DNA of 41,611 nt from DASTPP01 sp035762175. GTDB lineage: Bacteria > Myxococcota_A > Polyangia > Polyangiales > Polyangiaceae. The notes under the pieces are model-generated. The model made no database searches. It was not told the origin of the DNA and worked only from the letters and a program-made list of their open reading frames with translations. The position numbers and the translations under genes were made by a program. This document shows, in pieces, positions 9,322 through 17,437 of the stretch (position 1 is its first letter; every line of letters begins with the position of its first letter). Location of the stretch: positions 1 to 41,611 of the forward strand of contig DASTPP010000373.1 of the NCBI GenBank assembly GCA_035762175.1. Reading direction: 5' to 3'.

Positions 9322-10572
9322 GTGAGCGCCAAAAAACGATTCGCGATTCTGGTGGGCGGGGGCCCGGCCCCGGGCATCAACGGCGTCATCGCGGCGGCGA
9401 CGCAGCACGCGCTGCGCAGCGGCCACGAGGTGCTCGGCGTGCGCGAGGGCTTCGCGCGCCTCATCAAGGGCGACCGCGCGTGCGCGCCGCCGCTCGGCGA
9501 CGAAGAGGTCGAGAGCATCGCGCGCCGGGGCGGCTCGTACCTCGGCATCTCGCGGGCCAACCCGACGAAAGACCCGGCCAAGCTCGAGGCCGCCGTCTCG
9601 ACCCTGGTCGAGCTCGGCGTCGACAAGCTCATCACCATCGGCGGCGACGACACGGCCTTCTCGGCCTACAAGGTCTCGCAGCACTCGGCCGGGCGCCTGC
9701 GCGTCGCGCACGTGCCGAAGACCATCGACAACGATCTCGACCTGCCCGAGGGCGTCAGCACCTTCGGCTTCCAGACCGCGCGGCACGTCGGCGCCCAGAT
9801 CGTCTCGAACCTCCTGACCGACGCGCAGACGACCACGCGCTGGTTCTTCGTCGTCGCGATGGGCCGCAAGGCCGGCCACCTCGCCCTCGGCATGGGCAAG
9901 GCCGCGGGCGCGACGCTCACGCTCATCGGCGAAGAGTACGCCGGCACCTCGCTCAAGGCCGCCACCGTCGTCGACACCCTCGCCGGCGCCGTCGTCAAGC
10001 GCGCCGCGCTCGGCCTGCCCTACGGCGTCGCCGTGCTCGCCGAGGGGCTCGTCGAGCTGCTCGACGAGGCCGAGATCGCCTCGATGGGCAACGTCGAGCG
10101 CGACGCGCACGGGCACATCCGCATCGCCGAGATCCCCTTCGGCGACATCGTCAAGGCCCAGGTCCAGAAGCGCCTCGCCGAGATCGGCGCGCCGGCGACC
10201 ACCATCATCGCCAAGAACGTCGGCTACGAGCTGCGCTGCGTCGACCCGACGCCCTTCGACGCCGAGTACACCCGCGACCTCGGCTACGCGGCCGCGAGCT
10301 TTTTGCTCGGCGGCGGCTCGGGCGCCATGGTCACGGTGCAGAACGGCAAGCTCACGCCCAAGGCCTTCGACGACATCCTCGACCCGAAGACCGGCCGCAT
10401 GCGCGTGCGCATGGTCGACGCGGGCTCCGACAACGTCCGCGTCGCCCGCGCCTTCATGACCCGCCTGCTCACGTCCGACTTCGAGAGCCCCGACGCGCTC
10501 GCCCGCCTCGCCTCGGCCACCAAGCTCTCGCCCGAGGCCTTCAAGGCCGCCTTCGCCCACGTCGCGGCGTAG
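9322..10572 (+). CDS. pfp: PPi-dependent 6-phosphofructokinase
   Basis: A 416-residue phosphofructokinase. The N-terminal VGGGPAPGINGVI is the nucleotide/PPi loop; the sugar-phosphate site follows in PKTIDNDLDLPEG. Two residues set the donor type: the GGDDT motif has Asp110 where ATP enzymes have Gly, and PKTIDND has Lys133 where ATP enzymes have Gly. Both are hallmarks of PPi-dependent enzymes, which catalyse the reversible fructose-6-P/fructose-1,6-bisP step. Start: GTG at 9322 (VSAKKRF); a possible -10 box TAGTGC lies at 9302-9307. It is convergent with the TsaC-like gene, with a strong hairpin between them. Confidence 0.9.
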   Translation: MSAKKRFAILVGGGPAPGINGVIAAATQHALRSGHEVLGVREGFARLIKGDRACAPPLGDEEVESIARRGGSYLGISRANPTKDPAKLEAAVSTLVELGVDKLITIGGDDTAFSAYKVSQHSAGRLRVAHVPKTIDNDLDLPEGVSTFGFQTARHVGAQIVSNLLTDAQTTTRWFFVVAMGRKAGHLALGMGKAAGATLTLIGEEYAGTSLKAATVVDTLAGAVVKRAALGLPYGVAVLAEGLVELLDEAEIASMGNVERDAHGHIRIAEIPFGDIVKAQVQKRLAEIGAPATTIIAKNVGYELRCVDPTPFDAEYTRDLGYAAASFLLGGGSGAMVTVQNGKLTPKAFDDILDPKTGRMRVRMVDAGSDNVRVARAFMTRLLTSDFESPDALARLASATKLSPEAFKAAFAHVAA

Positions 10573-10592
10573 GTAGGGCCCGCCGCCCCGCC

Positions 10593-10629
10593 GGCGCCCG
10601 CGGGCGGCCCCGGCCGGGCCGCCGGCGCC
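10593..10629. terminator. Bidirectional hairpin between convergent genes
   Basis: GGCGGCCC (10603-10610) and GGGCCGCC (10616-10623) form a perfect 8-bp stem, extended by GGCGCC on both sides with a 4-nt bulge on the left. There is no T tract, as is usual at this GC content, so it may stop transcription weakly or protect 3' ends. Confidence 0.4.
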
Positions 10630-10630
10630 C

Positions 10631-11317
10631 TCAGCGCTGCGGCTGCGGCCGGCGCGCGGGCGGCCCGTAGCGGCCGGCCTCGATGTCGGCCGACGAGAGC
10701 GAGCGCGGGGGCCGCTCGAGCAGGTCGAGGGGCCCGGCGCCTTCGCGCACGACGACCGGCTCGGGCCCCGTCAGATCGAGCACCGTCGTCGGCACGGTGC
10801 CGCCGCCGCCGGCGTCGAGCACCAGCGCCAGGCCCCGAAACTGGTCGTCGATCTCGTCGGGGTCGACCATCGGCTCGCCGCCCGGGGGGTTGGCCGTCGT
10901 GCTGATGATGGGGCGGCCGAGCTCGCGCGCCAGCGCCAGCGTCACCTCGTGGCGGGGCACGCGCAGGCCCACGGTCTTCTTCTTCGTCTGCACGAGGCGC
11001 GGCACCTCGCGCGTCGCCATCAGGACGAGCGTGTAGGGCCCGGGCAAGAGGCGGCGCAGCAGCCGGTAGGTCGCGTTCTCGACGATGGCGTAGTGCGCGA
11101 CGTTGCTGAGGTCGGGGCAGACGAAGGCGAGCTGCTGCGTGCGCGGCATGCCTTTGATCTGGTAGAGCCGGTCGATCGCCTTCTTGTTGAAGAGGTCGCA
11201 GCCCAGCCCGTACACCGTGTCGGTCGGGTAGGCGATGACCTCGCCCGCCTCGAGCGCCTGCACGGCGCGCCGAATCGTGCGCGGGTCGGGTCGGTCGGCT
11301 TCGATGGGTACCAGCAT
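10631..11317 (-). CDS. TsaC/YrdC-YciO family protein (threonylcarbamoyl-AMP synthase-like)
   Basis: A 228-residue YrdC-domain protein. Visible signatures are VIAYPTDTVYGLGCDLFNKKA, KGMPRTQQLAFVCPDL, PGPYTLVLMAT, VGLRVPRH and PIISTTANPPGG, which form the ATP and threonine/bicarbonate pocket. The family makes threonylcarbamoyl-AMP for the tRNA t6A37 modification. The length and MPRTQQLAF (instead of KxRP..KPL) resemble the YciO subgroup, whose activity is weaker or different. It lies 183 nt downstream of recJ on the same strand and may be cotranscribed. The tail after about residue 195 is Arg/Pro-rich. Confidence 0.85.
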   Translation of the reverse strand: MLVPIEADRPDPRTIRRAVQALEAGEVIAYPTDTVYGLGCDLFNKKAIDRLYQIKGMPRTQQLAFVCPDLSNVAHYAIVENATYRLLRRLLPGPYTLVLMATREVPRLVQTKKKTVGLRVPRHEVTLALARELGRPIISTTANPPGGEPMVDPDEIDDQFRGLALVLDAGGGGTVPTTVLDLTGPEPVVVREGAGPLDLLERPPRSLSSADIEAGRYGPPARRPQPQR

Positions 11318-11350
11318 GGGCTCGGCCGTCGGGGCCCCACCTCTTGGAAC

Positions 11351-11382
11351 GCCGGCGCCACTTCGTCAATCGGGATCTCGAC
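11351..11382 (-). repeat. Diverged copy of the recJ 3' end
   Basis: This 32-bp stretch matches 11505-11536, the last coding bases of recJ, at 26 of 32 positions. On the minus strand it reads VEIPIDEVAPA against the RecJ C-terminus VEIRIDEVAPA. Four of the six differences are synonymous. Confidence 0.65.
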
Positions 11383-11432
11383 GCGCCCCGCCCCGAAGGC
11401 GCGCCCCGCCCGGGCCCCCGGGGCCCGCCGCT

Positions 11433-11501
11433 CAGGGCCTCCGGGCCCCGCCATTCAGGGCCTCCGGGCCCCGCCATTCAGGGCCCCCGGGCCCCTCTGC
11501 T
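11433..11501 (-). repeat. Three 23-bp tandem repeats downstream of recJ
   Basis: Units start at 11433, 11456 and 11479; a fourth would begin at the recJ stop codon (TCA at 11501-11503 on the plus strand). On the recJ strand each unit has CTGA, echoing the gene's stop. Confidence 0.75.
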
Positions 11502-13192
11502 CAGGCCGGCGCGACCTCGTCGATGCGGATTTCGACCGCGTCGCCGCCCCGGAACCCGTCGCGCCGCAGCGCCCCCCAGACGTTCACCCGCCGCCCGAGC
11601 GCCCCCGCCTTCGTGCCGAGCTGCGCCCCGAAGCCGCGCATTCGGCGCCCCTCGTGCTCGAGATCGAGCGACAAGTGCCCGCCCCGGACTTCGCGCGCCG
11701 AGACCACCCGCGCCCCGACGGCGCAGACCGAGGGCGCGCGGTTCTTCTCGCCGCAGGGCTCGAGCAGGTGAAAGTCGCGCAAGACGGCCGCCGGCTCGTC
11801 GCTCGGATCGAGGCGCACCGCCTTCGGGCCCGCGTCGGCCTCGGCGCCCGCCTCGAGCGCCGCGACCGCCGCGCAGAAGGCCTCGCGCACCTCGCCGAGG
11901 CGCGCGGGCTCGAACCTCACCCCCGCCGCCTTCTCGTGCCCCCCGAGGCCGAGCAGCGCGTCGCGGCAGCGCCCGAGCGCGGTGACGACGGGCACCCCGC
12001 CCGCCGAGCGCACCGACCCGTGCGCCACCCCCTCGTGCACCGCCGCGACCACCACCGGGCGGCCGTAGGTCGAGGCGAGGCGCCCGGCCACGATGCCGAC
12101 GACGCCGAGGTGCCACGACTCGCTCGCCAGCACCATGGCGGGCCGTTCGGCGTAGCCCTCGCGCTCGACCTCGGCCACGGCCTCGGCGATCATGCGGTCT
12201 TGCAGATCTTTGCGCCGCAGGTTCGCCTGCTCGCAGACGGCCGCCGCGGCCCGGGCGGCGACCAGATCGCGCGCCAGCAAGACGGCGAGCGCGTCGTCGG
12301 GCGAGCCGAGCCGGCCCGGGGCGTTCAGCCGCGGCGCGAGCCGGAACGACACGTCCTCGGCGTGCGGCGGCGCGCCGAGCTCGAGCCGCGCGTACTCGGC
12401 CAGCGCCCGCAGCCCCGGCCTCGCCCCCGTCGCGATGACCCCGAGGCCCGCGCGCACGAGGGCCCGGTTGTCGCCGTCGAGCGGGGCGACGTCGGCGATG
12501 GTGCCGACGGCCACCAGATCGAGGTACGTGCGCAGGTCGAGCGCCGCCTTCAGCTCGGCGCGCACCGCCGCGAGCACCGAGAGCGCGAGCCCGCACGAGG
12601 CGAGCCCCTTGTACGGAAACCCGCATTCGGGCCGGTGCGGGTTCAGAAAGGCGAGCGCCGGCAGGGGCTCTTTGGGCACGAGGTGGTGGTCGATCACGAC
12701 CACGTCGACCCCCGCGGCCTTGGCCGCCTCGACGCGCTCGTGGTCGGCCGAGCCGCAGTCGCAGGTGACGATGAGCCCCGGCCGCGCCGCGAGCGCCCGC
12801 GCCAGCCCCGCCGGCGAGAGCCCGTAGCCGCCGTCGAAGCGCGAGGCGAGCACCGGGTCGACCCGGCCGCCGAGCGCCCGCAGCCCCTCGGTCAAGATGG
12901 CGGTCGAGGTCATGCCGTCGCAGTCGTAGTCGCCGTAGACGACGACCCGCTCTTCGCGGCGCAGGGCGCGCACGATGCGGTCGGCGGCGAGCTGCCGGTC
13001 GGCCATGGCCGAGGGCGGCGTCAGGTCGGAAAGTCGCGGGTTCAGAAAGCGCCGCGCCGCCGCCTCGTCGCCGCCGAGGCCCTGGGCGAGCAGCACGTCG
13101 GCCATCGTCACGGTCGTGCCGAGGCGGCGCGCCAGGGCGCGGGCGTCGGGCGGGGCGGGGTCGGGCACGTACATCGGGCGGCTTCGGGGCAT
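11501..13192 (-). CDS. recJ: Single-stranded-DNA-specific exonuclease RecJ
   Basis: A 563-residue RecJ 5'-3' ssDNA exonuclease acting in recombination and repair. The DHH phosphoesterase motifs are intact: YGDYDCDGMTS (motif I), TCDCGSADH (motif II), VVIDHHL (the DHH motif III) and GTIADVAPL (motif IV). The DHHA1 domain carries GGHEKAAGVRF near residue 440, and an OB-like C-terminal part follows. Length is typical. The ATG at 13192 (MPRSRP) is a reasonable start; ATG 13171 (MYVPDP) is an alternative that would leave TACGAT as a -10 box about 16 nt upstream. Downstream lie three 23-bp repeats and a diverged copy of its own tail, then the TsaC-like gene. Confidence 0.92.
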   Translation of the reverse strand: MPRSRPMYVPDPAPPDARALARRLGTTVTMADVLLAQGLGGDEAAARRFLNPRLSDLTPPSAMADRQLAADRIVRALRREERVVVYGDYDCDGMTSTAILTEGLRALGGRVDPVLASRFDGGYGLSPAGLARALAARPGLIVTCDCGSADHERVEAAKAAGVDVVVIDHHLVPKEPLPALAFLNPHRPECGFPYKGLASCGLALSVLAAVRAELKAALDLRTYLDLVAVGTIADVAPLDGDNRALVRAGLGVIATGARPGLRALAEYARLELGAPPHAEDVSFRLAPRLNAPGRLGSPDDALAVLLARDLVAARAAAAVCEQANLRRKDLQDRMIAEAVAEVEREGYAERPAMVLASESWHLGVVGIVAGRLASTYGRPVVVAAVHEGVAHGSVRSAGGVPVVTALGRCRDALLGLGGHEKAAGVRFEPARLGEVREAFCAAVAALEAGAEADAGPKAVRLDPSDEPAAVLRDFHLLEPCGEKNRAPSVCAVGARVVSAREVRGGHLSLDLEHEGRRMRGFGAQLGTKAGALGRRVNVWGALRRDGFRGGDAVEIRIDEVAPA

Positions 13193-13509
13193 CGTAAACG
13201 GCCCGGCCCCGGGCGGCCCACTTTGTTGTGGTCGCCGTCCCGAGCTGGGCCTCTGCTGGCCCCTTCGGCCGCGCGCCCCGCGAGTTTCGCCGAAACCTCG
13301 CCCATCCACCGCGCGTAAGGCCCTCGTGCGGCCCGCCCCCCCACAGACGAGCCCGCCGAGCACCCCTGCCTCGAACGCCGGGCGAGGCGCCTCGATCCGG
13401 CCGCGGCCCGCGGCCCGCGGCCCGGCGCCCGGCTCGCGCCGCAGAGCCCACCGCGAACGCCGGGCGGGGCGCGGGCTCAGCCGCCGAGCCGCCGAGCGGT
13501 GCCGTCGGT
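13193..13509. other. Gene-free gap between recJ and the cupin gene
   Basis: No credible gene. It holds a direct repeat GAACGCCGGGCG(A/G)GGCGC near 13373 and 13453, iterated GGCCCGCG, and at 13477-13520 two copies (33 bp apart) of TCAGCCGCCGA. The copy at 13510 is the stop end of the cupin gene. Confidence 0.5.
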
Positions 13510-13520
13510 TCAGCCGCCGA
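13477..13520 (-). repeat. Duplicated stop-codon segment of the ChrR-like gene
   Basis: TCAGCCGCCGA occurs at 13510-13520, including the cupin gene's stop (TCA, 13510-13512), and again 33 bp downstream at 13477-13487, with extra GCCGCCGA units between. Confidence 0.6.
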
Positions 13521-14163
13521 TCCGCAGATCGATGCCGCCGGGGCTGAAGTCGACGCCTTGGTAGAGAATCAGCGCGTAGACCAGATCTTCGCCCGGCAAG
13601 ACGTCGAAGCTGTGCTCGCTCTCGGCCGGCATGAAGAGCACGTCGCCCCGCCGGTAGGTCTTGCCCTCATCGTCGCGGAACTCGCCCTGCATCACGAAGG
13701 CGTACTCGTCGCCGAGGTGCCGGTGCCTCGGAAAGGCCGCCCCCGCGGGGATGCGCACGAGCCCCGCGTCGGCGCCCTCGAGGCGGGGCCCGGCCTCGAG
13801 GTGAAAGAGCATCAGGCCCGGGTAGAAGCCCGCGTCGAGCCAGCGCGCCGGGTCGAAGGCCGAGGCGATGAGCGCGTCGACCCGCTCGGGGGGCAGGTCG
13901 AAGTAGCGGCCGAGCCGCCGCTCGAGGCCCCGGAGCGGGGTCTTCGGGTCGGTCGCCGCCAGCAAGGTCTCGAGCCCCCCGGCCGGCGGGCGCTGGCGCG
14001 GCAGGGCGAGCGTGAGCTCGCCGAGCACGTCGCGAAAGTCGGCGAGGGCCCCGAGGCGGTCGGTGTCTTCGGAGAGCCAGGCGTCGAGCTCGGGCCCCCC
14101 GGGGTCGAGGCCGTCGCCCAGCGCGAGCGCGGCGAGGGCCTCGTCGTCGTGGTTCGTGGTCAT
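13510..14163 (-). CDS. ChrR-like cupin anti-sigma factor
   Basis: A 217-residue protein with a helical N-terminal part (about 1-75) and a cupin domain (about 120-210). The cupin metal ligands are clear: FPRHRHLGDEYAF (HxHx4E) and SEHSFDV. The layout and gene order match ChrR, the anti-sigma factor that holds the ECF sigma RpoE in Rhodobacter until singlet oxygen appears. The start overlaps the sigma gene's stop as ATGA (14160-14163), so translation is coupled. Odd point: the protein has no cysteine at all, so the zinc site (HxxxCxxC) of the ChrR anti-sigma domain is absent and the signal or mechanism may differ. Confidence 0.75.
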   Translation of the reverse strand: MTTNHDDEALAALALGDGLDPGGPELDAWLSEDTDRLGALADFRDVLGELTLALPRQRPPAGGLETLLAATDPKTPLRGLERRLGRYFDLPPERVDALIASAFDPARWLDAGFYPGLMLFHLEAGPRLEGADAGLVRIPAGAAFPRHRHLGDEYAFVMQGEFRDDEGKTYRRGDVLFMPAESEHSFDVLPGEDLVYALILYQGVDFSPGGIDLRIGG

Positions 14164-14756
14164 AGCTCCGCCCCTTCGTGCAGAGAGCGCAGGTCTTGCC
14201 GCAGGCGCGTCAGGGCGCGGGCAAGGCGGGATTTGATCGTGCCGAGGGGCACGCCGAGCTTTTCGGCCGCTTCGGCGAGCGAGAGCCCCTCGAAATAACT
14301 GAGCTCGAGCACCATGCGCTGGTCGGCCGGCAGCGACTCGACCGCGCGGCGCACGTGCTCGCCCTCGAAATCGAACCCGGGCGCCGACGCCGGCGGCTGC
14401 TGGCTCGTGACGCTGCGCTCGAGCGCGTCGGCCTCGACGCACATCACCCGGCTGTAGCCGGTCGACTTGAGCCGGTCGATGGCGCGGCTGCGCAGCCGGA
14501 CGACCAGCCACGACCGCAGCGAGCCGCGCTCGGGCGCGTACTCGGCGGCGTGGCGCCAGACCTCGATGAACACGTCGTGCACCAGATCTTCGGCCTCGCG
14601 GGGGCTGCGCAAGAGCCGCCGCGCCAGCGCGAACAGCCGGTCGGCGTGCTCGTCGTAGAGGCGCGCCAGGGCCGAGCGGTCGCCCTCGGCGATGGCCCGC
14701 ATGAGCGCCGCGTCGGCATCACTGGAAGAGCGCGAGACCGCCAAAGCCGGGGCCAC
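14160..14756 (-). CDS. ECF RNA polymerase sigma factor (RpoE/ECF11-like)
   Basis: A 198-residue sigma-70 family ECF factor. Region 2 covers RLYDEHADRLFALARRLLRSPREAEDLVHDVFIEVWRHA; region 4 is ESLPADQRMVLELSYFEGLSLAEAAEKLGVPLGTIKSRLARALTRLRQDL, the helix-turn-helix for the -35 element. Between them is a linker typical of ECF factors. The GTG at 14756 (VAPALAVS) gives normal length; TTG 14741 and ATG 14705 are also in frame. It is stop/start-coupled to a ChrR-like cupin, as in ECF11 pairs that respond to singlet oxygen or oxidants. It is divergent from the Skp/lpx cluster, so part of its regulon could be envelope biogenesis; that is inference. Confidence 0.85.
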   Translation of the reverse strand: MAPALAVSRSSSDADAALMRAIAEGDRSALARLYDEHADRLFALARRLLRSPREAEDLVHDVFIEVWRHAAEYAPERGSLRSWLVVRLRSRAIDRLKSTGYSRVMCVEADALERSVTSQQPPASAPGFDFEGEHVRRAVESLPADQRMVLELSYFEGLSLAEAAEKLGVPLGTIKSRLARALTRLRQDLRSLHEGAEL

Positions 14757-15078
14757 CTTCGGGGTTTTAGGCGTATCACTGCCGCCGCAAAGAGAAAAGA
14801 TTACCTTGGGGTACGCCGCGCCCGCGCCCGGCCCGGGTCGTTCGGCGTCGTCGCGCCGTTCGGGCGCGCAGTCGACGAAGGAGAGGGGCGGCGGCAGGGC
14901 GAGCAGCATGGTCGCGTTCGCGCGGGGGTTGGTCTGGGTACGGGCGGCGGGGCGGGGCGGTTCCCGGGGGCATGACCTTTCTGTCAGGGGCCGGCCCCGG
15001 GGCGGCCCCCGCCGGTTCGGTGCGGCCCGCCGACCGCGCAAAGAGCGGCTCGCGGCCCGGCCGAGGTACCCCCTTCCG
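14757..15078. other. Divergent intergenic region between the sigma factor and skp genes
   Basis: No credible gene. An A/T-richer patch around 14760-14810 (read on the minus strand as AATCTTTTCTC and GTGATACGCCTAAAAC) is a likely promoter area for the sigma gene, possibly autoregulated, but I cannot assign exact boxes. The plus-strand promoter of the first skp gene follows. Confidence 0.4.
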
Positions 15079-15107
15079 TTGACCCGGGGCGAGGGCGGCG
15101 GTAGGTG
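15079..15107 (+). promoter_or_regulatory. Promoter TTGACC-N17-TAGGTG of the envelope cluster
   Basis: TTGACC at 15079-15084 and TAGGTG at 15102-15107 with exactly 17 bp between. The ATG follows after 7 nt, so the predicted transcript is leaderless. Confidence 0.65.
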
Positions 15108-15114
15108 CCTCGGC

Positions 15115-15750
15115 ATGAAGCATCGACCTTTCGCCCTCGCCCTGGCCGCCGGCGCCCTGCTCGCCGGCGCGGCCACCCCGGCCCGGGCGGCGGAGACGAC
15201 GAAGATCGCGACCATCGACATGCAGCGCGCGGTCAGCGAGACGAACGAGGGGGCGCGGGTCATCGACGAGCTCAAGAAGCTCTCGGACAAGCGCATGGGC
15301 GAGCTCGACACCAAGCGCAACCAGCTCGGCAAAGAGAAGACCGACTTCGAAAAGCGCTGCCAGGGCAAGCTCGGCAACGAGGCCTGCGCGCGCGGCGCCG
15401 AAGACCTGCAGCGCAAGTTCGTCGAGCTGCAAAACCTGCAGTTCGAATACCAAAACGAGCTGCAGAAGCGGCAGAGCGACCGGCAGCAGCCCGTCGTGAC
15501 CAAGATGCTCGCCGTCGTGCGGCGGCTGGCGCAGAAAGACGGCTTCGACGTCGTCGTCGACCGCGCGGTGGTGCACTACCGGCGCGACGAGATCGATCTG
15601 ACCGACGCGGCCATCAAGCTCTTCAACTCCGAGTCGAGCGCGCAGCCGCTGCCGGCGCCCAAGCCCGGCGCGGCCCCCAAGGCGCCGGGCGCGGGCGGGG
15701 CGACCGCCCCCCCGGCCCCGCCCGCGACGAACCCCCCGCCGAAGAAGTGA
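15115..15750 (+). CDS. Skp/OmpH-family periplasmic chaperone (first copy)
   Basis: A 211-residue OmpH/Skp protein that would carry unfolded outer-membrane proteins through the periplasm. A signal peptide (MKHRPFALALAAGALLAGAATPARA) ends in an Ala-x-Ala site; the family strand KIATIDMQRAVSET follows, then a long charged coiled coil (about 50-130, for example DELKKLSDKRMGELDTK and QNELQKRQSD) and the C-terminal FDVVVDRAVVHYRRDEIDLTDAAIKLFN. An Ala/Pro-rich tail closes it. The ATG at 15115 is set by the signal peptide and by the promoter 7 nt upstream. It overlaps the second copy's possible GTG start (GTGA). Confidence 0.88.
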   Translation: MKHRPFALALAAGALLAGAATPARAAETTKIATIDMQRAVSETNEGARVIDELKKLSDKRMGELDTKRNQLGKEKTDFEKRCQGKLGNEACARGAEDLQRKFVELQNLQFEYQNELQKRQSDRQQPVVTKMLAVVRRLAQKDGFDVVVDRAVVHYRRDEIDLTDAAIKLFNSESSAQPLPAPKPGAAPKAPGAGGATAPPAPPATNPPPKK

Positions 15751-15764
15751 GCGAGCCCGCGGCC

Positions 15765-16487
15765 ATGCGCAGTCTGCCCCTCCGACCCCTCGCCCTCGGC
15801 CTGGCCGCCTTCGCGGCCGCGTCGCTCTTGCGCCCCGCCCTCGCGGCCGACCCGGCCCCCGCCGGCGGCGTCGGCCCCCGCATCGCCATCATCGACATGC
15901 AGCGCGCGGTCATCGAGACCGAAGACGGGCTGCGCGCGCAGGCGGCGCTGCGCAAGTACGTCGACCGCCGGCAGAGCGAGCTGAACGCCCGGCAAGAAGA
16001 GCTGGTGCGCAAGAAAGACGAGCTCGAGAAGCAGGCGAAGGTGCTCTCGAAAGAGGCCCTGCAGCGGGCGACCGAAGAGTGGCAGCGGCAGGCCGTCGGG
16101 CTGCAGGGCGTGCTCCAAGACTCGAACCAAGAGCTGCAGCGGCGCCAGAACGACGTGCTCGCCCCGGTCTACGGCCGCGTCGCGGGCCTGGTGCGCAAGA
16201 TCGCGCGCAACGAGGGCTTCGACCTCATCGTCGAGCGGCAGGCGGTGCCCTACGTGCGCGCCGAGCTCGATCTGACCGACCGGGTCATCTTGCTCTACAA
16301 CGCGGGCGAGACGCCCGGCCCCGACGAGGCCGGCCCGCCCATCGTGCCCGCCCCGCCCCTGACCCCCGGCGCCCTGCCCGGCGCCGTCCCGGGCCCCGGC
16401 GCCCCCAGGGTCGCGCCGGGCGCCGCGCCCGGCACCGTGCCCGGCACCGCGCCCGCGCCCGGCGCCGCGCCGAAGCCGCCCCGGTGA
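15765..16487 (+). CDS. Skp/OmpH-family periplasmic chaperone (second copy)
   Basis: A 240-residue paralogue of the preceding gene, with the same plan: signal peptide ending at ALAAD, core strand RIAIIDMQRAVIET, a long coiled coil (for example RQEELVRKKDELEKQAKVL), C-terminal FDLIVERQAVPYVRAELDLTDRVILLYN and a tail of Pro-Gly-Ala repeats. The ATG at 15765 gives a proper signal peptide; a GTG at 15747 overlapping the first gene's stop would add six residues. The two copies clearly arose by tandem duplication and then diverged. It overlaps lpxD by 4 nt (GTGA). Confidence 0.87.
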   Translation: MRSLPLRPLALGLAAFAAASLLRPALAADPAPAGGVGPRIAIIDMQRAVIETEDGLRAQAALRKYVDRRQSELNARQEELVRKKDELEKQAKVLSKEALQRATEEWQRQAVGLQGVLQDSNQELQRRQNDVLAPVYGRVAGLVRKIARNEGFDLIVERQAVPYVRAELDLTDRVILLYNAGETPGPDEAGPPIVPAPPLTPGALPGAVPGPGAPRVAPGAAPGTVPGTAPAPGAAPKPPR

Positions 16488-17437
16488 GCGACGCCGGCGG
16501 CCCCGGGGTCCCCCTGCCCGGGGGGCCCCTCGTCGCCGAGCTGGCCGAGCGCCTCGGCGGCGAGCCCGACGGGCCTTGCCGCGGGCGGGCCCTGCGCTGG
16601 GTCGTGCCGCCCGAGGGCGAGCACGACGGCTCGTGCCTCGTGCCCCTGTGGACATCGCGCCACCTCGAGCGCGTGCGCAAGAGCGACGCGGTCGTGCTCA
16701 CGACCCCCCAGCTCGGCGCCCGGCTGAGCCCGGGGGCGCGCTGGCTGCACGAGCACCCCCTCTTCGCCCTGAGCGAGCTGCTCTCGCCCTTCGACCGGGC
16801 GGTCGAGGGCCCGCGCTCGCTCGCCTACGTCGAAGCGGGGGCCGAGCTGCACCCCACGGCCGAGCTCGGCCCCTTCGCCGTCGTTCGGGCGGGGGCCCGG
16901 GTGGGCGAGGGCTGCTCGATCGGGGCGCACGCCGTGATTTACCCGCGCGTCACCCTGGGGCGTCGCGTCGTCGTCGGCCCGGGGGCGGTGCTCGGGCGGC
17001 CCGGCTTCGGGTGGGCGAACGGGCCGGGTGGCGCGCTGCGGCGCGTGCCGCACCTCGGCGGGGTCGTCATCGGCGACGAGGTCGACATCGGCCCGGGGGC
17101 CACGGTCGACGCCGGCACGCTCACGCCGACGCGGGTGGGGCGGGGGGCGAAGCTCGACGCCCACGTCCACGTCGCCCATAACGTGCAGATCGGCCCCGGC
17201 GCCCTGGTGGCCGCGCAGTCGGGCTTCGCCGGCTCGGTCGAGCTCGGCGCCCGGGCGCTGGTGGGGGGGCAGGTCGGGGTCGCCGACCACGTGCGCGTCG
17301 GCGAGGGCGCGCGCCTGGCGGCGAAGGCCGGCGTCGTCGGAAATATCCCTCCCTTCGCCGCGGTGGCGGGGTATCCTGCTGTGCCACGGTGGCAGTGGCT
17401 GCGCGCCATGGCGCGCCTCTTCGGCCGCCGACCTTAG
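16484..17437 (+). CDS. lpxD: UDP-3-O-acylglucosamine N-acyltransferase LpxD
   Basis: A 317-residue LpxD, third enzyme of lipid A synthesis, adding the N-linked acyl chain from acyl-ACP. The N-terminal UDP-binding part is present but diverged; from about residue 120 a left-handed beta helix of hexapeptide repeats runs to about 300. The catalytic His232 lies in the diagnostic HVHVAHNVQIG. The start GTG at 16484 overlaps the stop of the second skp gene (GTGA), so translation is coupled. The skp-lpxD-fabZ-lpxA order is the classic proteobacterial one. Confidence 0.92.
   Translation: MSDAGGPGVPLPGGPLVAELAERLGGEPDGPCRGRALRWVVPPEGEHDGSCLVPLWTSRHLERVRKSDAVVLTTPQLGARLSPGARWLHEHPLFALSELLSPFDRAVEGPRSLAYVEAGAELHPTAELGPFAVVRAGARVGEGCSIGAHAVIYPRVTLGRRVVVGPGAVLGRPGFGWANGPGGALRRVPHLGGVVIGDEVDIGPGATVDAGTLTPTRVGRGAKLDAHVHVAHNVQIGPGALVAAQSGFAGSVELGARALVGGQVGVADHVRVGEGARLAAKAGVVGNIPPFAAVAGYPAVPRWQWLRAMARLFGRRP

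Noticed and set aside
10949..13318. 789-codon plus-strand frame across tsaC-like and recJ genes
   Set aside because: It is antisense to two genes with clear catalytic motifs and shows no motif of its own.
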